NCBI GenBank assembly: GCA_025355115.1
Contig: JANXLO010000730.1
Coordinates: forward strand, 1-13,104
Direction of reading: 5' to 3'
DNA: 13,104 nucleotides
Source of the DNA: Chthonomonadaceae bacterium
Lineage (GTDB): Bacteria > Armatimonadota > Chthonomonadetes > Chthonomonadales > Chthonomonadaceae
A program made the position numbers and the translations under genes. The notes below the pieces were generated by a model. The model worked only from the letters and a program-made list of their open reading frames with translations, had not been told where the DNA came from and made no database searches. This document shows, one piece after another, positions 1-6,239 of this stretch. Numbering within the stretch: position 1 is the stretch's first letter; every line of letters begins with the position of its first letter.

Positions 1-1354
1 CGCCGCAGCAAAGATGGCGCGGCCGTGACGACGATGTCAGACCTGCCGCAAAAATGCCAACTAGTGCAAGAAATCGGCCCCAGGAACCGGCAGCCGCCCT
101 CACGAGAGGCGGGCTGACTGGCACAGCTTCAAGTGCGATGAGAGGGCTGGAGGCGATCTGCCTGCCGCCCGTCAGAACTTCCAGCGAGCCCAGGCTGCTG
201 CCCAGAACGACCGGCGCCTGCGTGGGGGAGAGCGTGACGTGCCTGGCAAACTCCGCCGCGACGCCTTTGCGCGTGACGAACTGGAGAGGCTTTGCCACGG
301 CCACGGCGACGGCAGGTCGGACGCCGTTCTGAACGGCGCACTGGCCTGCGGCGTCACCGGCCCGGTTGACGATATGCCGTTCGAAGTTGGCGAAGCCGAA
401 GTTCATCATCTCCGCTGTCTCATGCACGTAGTTGGGGCTTTTAAGCACCACAGAGATGAGCTGCCAGCCGTTGCGGGTCGCGGATCCCACATAACAGTGA
501 CCTGCCGGAACCGTCCAGCCTGTCTTGATGCCGTCCGCACCCTCGTAATGCCCGAGGAAATGAGAGTGGTTGTGCATCGTCACATCCCGCGTGTTCATCG
601 AGCGCACGATCACGCACTTCTCACGGCAGACGACTTCGCGGATGCGCGGCTGATCGATGGCGGCTCGGGCTATCATCGCAAGGTCTCGGGCGGAGGTGTA
701 GTGCTGGGGATCGTGAAGACCGTGCGGGTTGACGAAGTGTGTGTTCGTCGCGCCCAGTTGCGCCGCCTTCTCGTTCATTCTCGCGACGAATGCATGTTCG
801 GTGCCCGCCGCCTTCTCCGCCGCCGCCACGCATCCGTCGTTCGCGGAGCGCATGAGTATGGCGCAGAGCATATCGTTCGAGGTCAGCTTCTCCCCCAATT
901 TGAGGTGCAGGGAGCTCTCTCTCACCTTGCAGGCCTCGGAACTTGCACTGACGATCTCTCCCTCTTTGACGCTCTCGCAAAAGAGCAGCGCGGTCATGAT
1001 CTTCGTCGTGCTCGCCATGGGGCGCCTCGCGTCGGCGTTCTTCTCATACAACACCTGGCCGCTGACGGCATCAACCAGAATGGCGCTGACGGCATTGACG
1101 TCCGGCTGCTTCACCGCGGACGGATCACCGCCCTCCGAAGGCTCCGCGGGAACTCCGGGTGCGGGGGGAGCCGGGCTGACGGGGGATGAAGAGGGCGCGG
1201 GCAAAACGGGTGCTTCGACATTAGCTCCATGCTCAGGCGCGGAGTGCGAGCGCAACGCGGTCACGCCGCCGCATGCGATAAGAGCGAAAGGAAGAATCCG
1301 CAGGCAGAGGGGGCGTATTCGAGCGCGGAACCGACGGGTGCGAACGTTCGGCAA
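1..1354 (-). CDS. D-alanyl-D-alanine carboxypeptidase, peptidase family S11 (partial, 3' end outside window)
   Basis: This frame is open from a start near 1354 to the left edge without a stop, so about 451 residues are seen and the C-terminus is missing. All three S11 penicillin-binding motifs are present and well spaced: STTK (Ser115, the acylated nucleophile), SAN (170-172) and KTG (277-279). The family trims the terminal D-Ala from peptidoglycan pentapeptides outside the cytoplasm. The N-terminus is an Arg-rich segment, a hydrophobic stretch and a lipobox LIAC (Cys28), followed by a Pro/Ser-rich linker (about 39-80), so a lipoprotein is likely. After the catalytic domain comes a PBP5-type beta domain and a hydrophobic stretch near the edge, resembling the C-terminal membrane anchor of DacF-like proteins. 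No ATG or GTG lies between the upstream in-frame TAG and the signal sequence; TTG at 1354-1352 is the best start. A GGGAGG lies at 1374-1369, rather far upstream of it (14 nt). Family assignment is firm; the start is not. Confidence 0.93.
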   Translation of the reverse strand, partial: MPNVRTRRFRARIRPLCLRILPFALIACGGVTALRSHSAPEHGANVEAPVLPAPSSSPVSPAPPAPGVPAEPSEGGDPSAVKQPDVNAVSAILVDAVSGQVLYEKNADARRPMASTTKIMTALLFCESVKEGEIVSASSEACKVRESSLHLKLGEKLTSNDMLCAILMRSANDGCVAAAEKAAGTEHAFVARMNEKAAQLGATNTHFVNPHGLHDPQHYTSARDLAMIARAAIDQPRIREVVCREKCVIVRSMNTRDVTMHNHSHFLGHYEGADGIKTGWTVPAGHCYVGSATRNGWQLISVVLKSPNYVHETAEMMNFGFANFERHIVNRAGDAAGQCAVQNGVRPAVAVAVAKPLQFVTRKGVAAEFARHVTLSPTQAPVVLGSSLGSLEVLTGGRQIASSPLIALEAVPVSPPLVRAAAGSWGRFLALVGIFAAGLTSSSRPRHLCCG

Positions 1355-1606
1355 GTTTATGGTAATGACCTCCCGGGAGCGGTGGGGCTACCCCTCGCTG
1401 CCTGGCAGCGCAAAGGCTTTCAGTAAGCGGACGTTTCGACAGAGCCAATGCCTCTTCCTCCTATCGCGCGAAGTGCGAGTCGGCCCTCGGAAAAAAGTTT
1501 CAGCAGAAAGCCGCTGAATGGGGTATACTGTCACCAAGCAGATCACGCCCGACAGCGGCAGGGTAGGCTACACTTTTTCGGAGTAATCAGGAAAGGAACG
1601 ATCCAT

Positions 1607-1816
1607 TTGGCACAAGTGACTGTCAAACCGGGTGAGAGCATTGAGACGGCTCTGCGCCGGTTCAAGAAAATGACCATGGAGAGCGGAATTCTCAAAGAGG
1701 CCCGCGCTCATGAGCATTATGAGAAGCCCAGCGACAAGCGACGCCGGGAAGCAGCGGCCCGTCTGCGTAAAATCGCCAAGGCAAAGCGTCAGGCCGAGAG
1801 CCGCGAAGCCCGATAG
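1607..1816 (+). CDS. rpsU: 30S ribosomal protein S21
   Basis: This 69-residue protein starts MAQVTVKPGESIETALRR, the typical S21 N-terminus, and continues with a helical segment and a very basic Lys/Arg-rich C-terminus (DKRRREAAARLRKIAKAKR). S21 binds the 30S subunit next to the 3' end of 16S rRNA and helps initiation at structured or SD-dependent mRNAs. The length is within the usual 58-71 residues. The start is the TTG at 1607: the S21 family sequence begins exactly there, and an AAAGGA (1592-1597) sits 9 nt upstream. The open frame extends back to 1448, but that part has no S21 similarity. The gene is monocistronic, flanked by the carboxypeptidase (divergent) and the LCP gene (convergent). 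A TATACT at 1524-1529 is a possible -10 element, though no good -35 partner is visible. Confidence 0.95.
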   Translation: MAQVTVKPGESIETALRRFKKMTMESGILKEARAHEHYEKPSDKRRREAAARLRKIAKAKRQAESREAR

Positions 1817-1846
1817 TTTTCCCATAGATTTATGACCGCAAGCATC

Positions 1847-1878
1847 GAGGGCGCATGAATTGTCGTTCATGCGCCCTC
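1847..1878. terminator. Hairpin between convergent rpsU and LCP genes
   Basis: A perfect 13-bp inverted repeat (GAGGGCGCATGAA at 1847-1859, its complement at 1866-1878) with a 6-nt loop TTGTCG. It lies 30 nt past the rpsU stop and 29 nt past the LCP stop on the other strand, the position of a shared bidirectional terminator. Neither side has a T-tract, so it is not a canonical intrinsic terminator. It could instead stabilise 3' ends or stop RNA polymerase with help. Confidence 0.6.
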
Positions 1879-1907
1879 TGATTCTGTCTGGTGAAGCCAT
1901 CTCTGCT

Positions 1908-3332
1908 TCAGGCGAATGGCAGCATGGCAGCCCGAATGTCCGTAGAGGTCGGGTCGGTCTGCGGTGGGTCTTTCGTTTTGTCACCGCTGTCGCTGCTCTT
2001 CTTTTCAGGAGGCGTCGCCCCGCCACCCGGCTTCGGCCCGATCCCCGGTGCATCCGGTTTGGCGCTGTCTCCCTCAGGCATAAGATCGGAGCCGCTCGTG
2101 CCCGACGAGCTGTCGTTTCCAGTAGGCACTTCCGATCCCGGTCCAGTGATGGGGAAGTCGTGTGACCGGCCATGCACTCGTCGCCGCGCGCCGCGATGGT
2201 TCATCGCGTAGACCGCTTGCTTGTCGGGAGCCGTTATCTCAAAGGCCGATTCATTCCCTTCGAAGAACATCTGAGCGATCATTTTGCTGGCAGGAATCTT
2301 GTTCACCGTGACATAGACAGGGCCTTCTATGCTGGGCATCGTCGCAAGCACGATGCTCTCCTTCGGCAACTCCTTCGTCCATGCCGCCAGTGTAATCAAC
2401 TGCTCGTAGGAAAGACTGGTGTTGAGGTTGTCCGAAATCGTGTTCAGGGCAACTGCGCCCCTGAGCAGCATCTTCGGGCTTTTGATCTGCTGGCGCATGG
2501 CCTCTACGAAATCGTGCTGGCGCTCTGCCCGCATGAGGTCGCTGTCATCATGCCGGAAGCGGACGTATCCCATCGCCTGATACCCGTTCATGTGCTGATA
2601 GCCCTTCTTCAAATGGACATGCAGCACACCCCAGTTGTCATCGTAGTTCAGGTCCTTCTTTACGGTGACGTTAACGCCATCGACGGCATCGACGATCTGC
2701 TGGAACGCCTCGAAGTGGAGTGTGACATAGGCGTCCACGTCTATTCCGAACACTGATTTGATGGTCTCCTGGGTCAGCGCAGGGCCGCCGTACTGATGCG
2801 CAGCATTTATCTTGTGTGTGCCGTGGTCGGGGATGTGGACAGCCGTATCGCGAGGGATGGTGAGTATATTTAGAGTCTTCTTATCAAAATCGTAATGAGC
2901 GATCATAATCGCATCGCTGCGTCCGTTGCTGTTCAGCACAGGAACAGGAACGGCATTTCCGTTGATGCGCTTCCCGACATAGTCTCTGTCGCATCCCAGG
3001 AAAAGGATGTTCATGGTGTGCGGGTGATCGGCTAAATAAGTCTCGGGCTTGTAGGAGGCCAGCGGCTTGCCGCGGATCACGTCGAGTGGGTTTCTGAGCA
3101 TGCTAGAGGAAATGGTCTGGAAAAATTTGCTTTTGCCGTAGAGCGCGAACACGATGCCGGACAGCACCAAAACCAGGCAGACCCCAAACGCGAATGTCCA
3201 TCTCACAAATCTCCAAAATCGATTCGGGCGTCCACGCCGTCCTGTAGAGGATTTTGCAGCCTGAGCTGGAACCGTCTCGTCGGCGCTCTCGGCGCTGGGA
3301 TCAGATGCGTTCGTCTGCTGAGAATCTTGCAC
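1908..3332 (-). CDS. LytR-CpsA-Psr (LCP) family glycopolymer transferase
   Basis: This 474-residue protein has a cytoplasmic N-terminus ending in a basic stretch (GRRGRPNRFWRFVR), one membrane segment (about 46-66) and an extracellular LCP domain (about 105-345). Family hallmarks are visible: NILFLGCDRD (108-117), GRSDAIMIAHYD with Asp140, LTIPRDT with Arg161-Asp162, KINAAHQYGG (174-183), and the Arg-rich YVRFRHDDSDLMRAERQ (256-272). LCP enzymes move glycopolymers from polyprenyl-phosphate carriers onto peptidoglycan or protein at the cell surface. The last 95 residues are low-complexity Ser/Gly/Pro/Asp/Lys, probably a disordered extracellular tail. The start is GTG, with AAGGAG about 6 nt upstream. 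The gene has its own promoter in the divergent region with the sulfatase-like gene and ends at the hairpin shared with rpsU. The exact polymer is unknown. Confidence in the family is high. Confidence 0.95.
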   Translation of the reverse strand: MQDSQQTNASDPSAESADETVPAQAAKSSTGRRGRPNRFWRFVRWTFAFGVCLVLVLSGIVFALYGKSKFFQTISSSMLRNPLDVIRGKPLASYKPETYLADHPHTMNILFLGCDRDYVGKRINGNAVPVPVLNSNGRSDAIMIAHYDFDKKTLNILTIPRDTAVHIPDHGTHKINAAHQYGGPALTQETIKSVFGIDVDAYVTLHFEAFQQIVDAVDGVNVTVKKDLNYDDNWGVLHVHLKKGYQHMNGYQAMGYVRFRHDDSDLMRAERQHDFVEAMRQQIKSPKMLLRGAVALNTISDNLNTSLSYEQLITLAAWTKELPKESIVLATMPSIEGPVYVTVNKIPASKMIAQMFFEGNESAFEITAPDKQAVYAMNHRGARRRVHGRSHDFPITGPGSEVPTGNDSSSGTSGSDLMPEGDSAKPDAPGIGPKPGGGATPPEKKSSDSGDKTKDPPQTDPTSTDIRAAMLPFA

Positions 3333-3420
3333 TGCTCACTCCTTCGCTCCCCACGACATGCGGCTCAAAGCGCCACGAACTGCCCGCAAATCACTCCAAT
3401 CCGTGAGCGAGCATCAATAT

Positions 3421-3449
3421 ACTATAACATCCGATTCGCCTGCTGTCAA
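3421..3449 (-). promoter_or_regulatory. Sigma-70 type promoter of the LCP gene
   Basis: Read on the minus strand: TTGACA (3449-3444), a 17-bp spacer, and TATAGT (3426-3421), one mismatch from consensus overall. The predicted start is the A at 3414, giving a leader of about 82 nt before the GTG start at 3332. Its position and direction fit the LCP gene. Confidence 0.8.
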
Positions 3450-3525
3450 GCTCGGCGGGCACCGAAAGGCCTTACGTAGACGGCAATTGGGCGTTCTCAG
3501 TGGCTTATCGGCACCGCGTTTCGAA

Positions 3526-3554
3526 TTGACAACGGCCTGTTCACCGCCTATAAT
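3526..3554 (+). promoter_or_regulatory. Perfect-consensus sigma-70 promoter of the sulfatase-like gene
   Basis: TTGACA (3526-3531), a spacer of exactly 17 bp, and TATAAT (3549-3554) match the consensus at all 12 positions. The predicted transcription start is A3561, only 3 nt before the ATG at 3564, so the mRNA should be almost leaderless. Confidence 0.88.
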
Positions 3555-3563
3555 AAGAGCATT

Positions 3564-4865
3564 ATGAACATTGTTTTCATCGTTGTGGACACGTTGCGGG
3601 CCTCGCGGCTCGGCTGCTATGGCTACCCAATGCCGACCAGCCCGACGATGGATCGACTGGCGGCGGAGGGGGCGATATTCTCGCGCTGCTTTGCGCCCGG
3701 AATTCCCACCACTCCCGCACATACCACGATGTTCACCGGGCTGCACCCGCTCACGCACAACATCGTCTGCCACGGAGGACAGGCCGATCTCGACCGCAAA
3801 ACACCCGTCTTGGCTGAGATGCTCCAGAACTCTGGCTACACCACGGCGGCCGTTGACAATTTGTACGACATGAAGTCCTGGCTGGCGCGGGGATACGAGT
3901 TCTACATCAATCCCTCGCACCGGCACAAGCTACGTCTGCTCGTCTCCTGCGAGGAGATCAATGCCAGAGCGCTGCCGTGGATACGCGAGCACTCCTCGGA
4001 GCAGTTCTTCCTGTTTCTGCACTACTGGGAGCCGCACACGCCGTACCTGCCGCCGGAGCGCTACCGAACCTTCTACCCCGCCGGACGCGACCCCTTTTCC
4101 CCCGAGCACACCTCCTTCGAGCCCATCAAGCGCCAGCCGTTTTGGGAGATGTTCCGCGACCTCTGGTTCAATAAGCTTGGGCCTGTGACGGACGCGGAGT
4201 ATGTCGCCTCGCTCTACGATGCGGAGATTCGCCACGTTGACGACGGCATCGCGCAGGTTCTCGCCGTCCTCGAGGAGACGGGCCTCGTGGAGGAGACGCT
4301 GGTGATACTGACGGGCGATCACGGCGAAAGCATGTACCAGCACGACATCTACTTTGACCATCACGGCCTCTACGACGATATCACGCACGTTCCGCTTATC
4401 TGCCGCATGCCGGGCAGAATGGCGCCCGGTCAGACGATATCGCCGCTCGTGTCACACCTCGATATCGCCCCCACTCTTCTGGAGGCGGCTGGAATCGCGG
4501 TCCCTCCCTCACTGGAGGGCCGCAGCCACTGGAAATCGCTTACCGGCCTCGAGGAGCCACTGGGTGTCAAGCACGTCATCAGCTGCGAGTCGACCTGGCA
4601 GGCGAAATGGGCAGTGCGTACCGAAACCGCCAAATTCATACTCGCCCGCGAACCGGATCGCCATGGAATGCCGCCCCGCGAGCTCTACGACCTGACGACA
4701 GACCCCGGTGAGACCCTAAATCTTGCAGAGGATCGTCCGGGGCAGGTCGCTGAAATGGAGGCGGGCCTGGAGGCCTGGATCGCTGCCGGGCTAAAAAAGA
4801 CAGGCCGCTCCGAGGATCCCCTCCGCGCCCAGGGGATTACCCTCGGCAAGCGCTGGAGTCGCTGA
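3564..4865 (+). CDS. Sulfatase-like hydrolase (alkaline phosphatase superfamily) with Thr in place of the formylglycine Cys
   Basis: This 433-residue protein begins directly with the superfamily's first strand and metal site, MNIVFIVVDTLRASRLGCYG (Asp9). It then shows the active-site segment PTTPAHTTMFTGLHP, a second metal site ILTGDHGES (Asp252-His253) with DHHG (His267), and a sulfatase-type C-terminus ELYDLTTDPGETLNL (373-387). Type I sulfatases have C/S-x-P-x-R, where Cys or Ser becomes formylglycine. Here the matching residues are Thr49-x-Pro51-x-His53. A Thr nucleophile occurs elsewhere in the superfamily, for example in LtaS-type phosphotransferases and phosphodiesterases, so this enzyme may cleave a phosphodiester or phosphonate ester instead of a sulfate ester. 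No signal peptide is visible, so it is probably cytoplasmic. The ATG at 3564 is fixed by the first beta strand starting at residue 2. There is no convincing SD. It is monocistronic, with LCP divergent and the aminotransferase convergent. Confidence 0.9.
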   Translation: MNIVFIVVDTLRASRLGCYGYPMPTSPTMDRLAAEGAIFSRCFAPGIPTTPAHTTMFTGLHPLTHNIVCHGGQADLDRKTPVLAEMLQNSGYTTAAVDNLYDMKSWLARGYEFYINPSHRHKLRLLVSCEEINARALPWIREHSSEQFFLFLHYWEPHTPYLPPERYRTFYPAGRDPFSPEHTSFEPIKRQPFWEMFRDLWFNKLGPVTDAEYVASLYDAEIRHVDDGIAQVLAVLEETGLVEETLVILTGDHGESMYQHDIYFDHHGLYDDITHVPLICRMPGRMAPGQTISPLVSHLDIAPTLLEAAGIAVPPSLEGRSHWKSLTGLEEPLGVKHVISCESTWQAKWAVRTETAKFILAREPDRHGMPPRELYDLTTDPGETLNLAEDRPGQVAEMEAGLEAWIAAGLKKTGRSEDPLRAQGITLGKRWSR

Positions 4866-4887
4866 AGGCAAAGAGAGTGTCTGAACC

Positions 4888-4925
4888 AGGATTTTGGGGA
4901 TTTAGACTGATTTTTTGGATTTTCC
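4888..4925. repeat. GATT-periodic intergenic element
   Basis: The 138-nt gap between the sulfatase-like gene and the aminotransferase stop is non-coding. In it GATT starts at 4890, 4899, 4909 and 4918, spacings of 9, 10 and 9 nt, within a T-rich tract (GGATTTT, GGATTT, TGATTTTTT, GGATTTT) unlike the G+C-rich surroundings. Similar CAGGATT-rich short repeats are found between genes in several bacterial phyla, from general memory. No function is established. A small hairpin CTGTA/TACAG follows at 4955-4970. No canonical terminator for either convergent gene was found. Confidence 0.5.
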
Positions 4926-5003
4926 AGAGCGCAGGTCCATGATTTTCCCACGGCCTGTAACGTGCTACAGTGCAGGGGTTACGCTTCGACTAGAGCAAAC
5001 AGG

Positions 5004-6239
5004 TTACGCTGCTGCACTTTGCTGTATTTTGAGGATCGCCGCCGCGATTGTCTCCATATCACTGCGCTCGGCCAGCAGCAGATTTTGCGGCAGCCAGACG
5101 GTATCCTGGCATACCTGTTCGCAGACTGGCAGGTGCATTTTGGCGTAGTCGATGCGTCGTCCGGCCTGACAGAATGCCGATTTTCTGCCGGGGGTGCGGT
5201 AGAACATCCCCTCCTTATAGAGCGGGACATAGCCGTCGGAACAAGGGATTCCTTCCGCTCCCAGAGCGGCGATGAAATCGACGTAGGATCTGCCTCCGAA
5301 CGCTTCGGGATCATAGCGGAATGTGAACAGATGGTAGGCGTGGGCAGTGATGCGTGGATCAAGTGACGGCAGAGCGATGCCTGGAATGCCTTGGAGCAAC
5401 TCGCGTAGGACTGCGGCGTTCGCAGTGCGCCGGGCGCTCTGCCCAGGCAACCGTTTGAGTTGAGTGCGCAGAATGGCAGACTGAAACTCAGTCATCCGAA
5501 AGTTGCTTCCGTAGACGCTGTGCTCGTAGCGACGGCCTTTGCGCACCCTCCCAACATTCGCCACCGACCAGGCGGCTTCCCCCAGAACTTCGTCATCGGT
5601 GACGACAATCCCGCCCTCCCCGGCATTCAAGTTTTTGCTCGCCTGAAAGCTGAACGTTCCCAAATGCCCTAGTGCTCCTACTCTCCTGCCTCGCCACTCC
5701 GAGCCATGCGCCTGTGCCGCGTCTTCGATCACGAGCAGATTGTGCCTCGCTGCGACCTCCAGGATCGCATCCATGTCCGCCGGACGCCCCGCCATATGAA
5801 CGACGATCACTGCGCGGGTGCGCGGGGTGACAGCGGACGCGATGAGAGTCGGATCGATGTTGAGCGTATCGGGCTGTATGTCCACGAAAAGGGGTGCGGC
5901 CCCCACGCCCAACACGGAGCTCGCTGTGGCGATGAATGAGTAGGCGGGCACGATCACCTCATCACCGCAGCCGATGTCCAGCGCACGCAGCGCGATCTCC
6001 AGGGCGGCGGTGCCATTGGTGCAGGCTACGGCGTAAGAGGCGCCTTGAAAGACTGCGAACTCCTCCTCGAACTGCCGGGACTCGGTGCCCTCGACGCACC
6101 ACCATTTTCCGCTGTGCAGAACGCCGAGCAGGGCACTCTCCTCCTCCGCATCAAAGAAGGGCCACAGCGGCCAGGGAACACGGAGAGTGTCGCGCAAGGC
6201 AACACCTCCTTCTATGGCAAGCCGGGAGTTCGTGCTCAT
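5004..6239 (-). CDS. DegT/DnrJ/EryC1/StrS family PLP-dependent aminotransferase
   Basis: This 411-residue protein is full length for the family. Signatures are NGTAALEIALRAL (75-87) for phosphate binding, GDEVIVPAYSFIATA (92-106), IEDAAQAHG (171-179) with the PLP-contacting Asp173 and Gln176, and FSFQASKNLNAGEGG (196-210) with Lys202 as the Schiff-base lysine. These enzymes transfer an amino group, usually from Glu or Gln, to keto-sugars or cyclitols and act in the cytoplasm in making amino sugars for glycans or antibiotics; the AHBA and scyllo-inosose enzymes are relatives. It is the last gene of the four-gene operon. Its ATG overlaps the TGA of the M61 gene (ATGA, 6239-6236) and no SD of its own is evident, so it probably depends on translational coupling. 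No sugar dehydratase or glycosyltransferase lies nearby, so the substrate is unknown. Confidence 0.95.
   Translation of the reverse strand: MSTNSRLAIEGGVALRDTLRVPWPLWPFFDAEEESALLGVLHSGKWWCVEGTESRQFEEEFAVFQGASYAVACTNGTAALEIALRALDIGCGDEVIVPAYSFIATASSVLGVGAAPLFVDIQPDTLNIDPTLIASAVTPRTRAVIVVHMAGRPADMDAILEVAARHNLLVIEDAAQAHGSEWRGRRVGALGHLGTFSFQASKNLNAGEGGIVVTDDEVLGEAAWSVANVGRVRKGRRYEHSVYGSNFRMTEFQSAILRTQLKRLPGQSARRTANAAVLRELLQGIPGIALPSLDPRITAHAYHLFTFRYDPEAFGGRSYVDFIAALGAEGIPCSDGYVPLYKEGMFYRTPGRKSAFCQAGRRIDYAKMHLPVCEQVCQDTVWLPQNLLLAERSDMETIAAAILKIQQSAAA

Noticed and set aside
239..1189. Long plus-strand open frame of 316 codons
   Set aside because: It lies antisense to the carboxypeptidase, whose frame carries all three S11 motifs. 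The plus frame has no recognisable family and is a G+C-rich shadow.
729..1517. Plus-strand open frame of 262 codons
   Set aside because: It is antisense to the carboxypeptidase 5' half and signal peptide, with no domain or sensible ribosome site.
1568..2173. Minus-strand open frame of 201 codons across rpsU and the LCP 3' end
   Set aside because: It crosses two supported genes and the hairpin between them, and has no family features.
3358..3567. Small plus-strand frame in the LCP/sulfatase intergenic region
   Set aside because: It covers both promoters, has no ribosome site and has no similarity I recognise.
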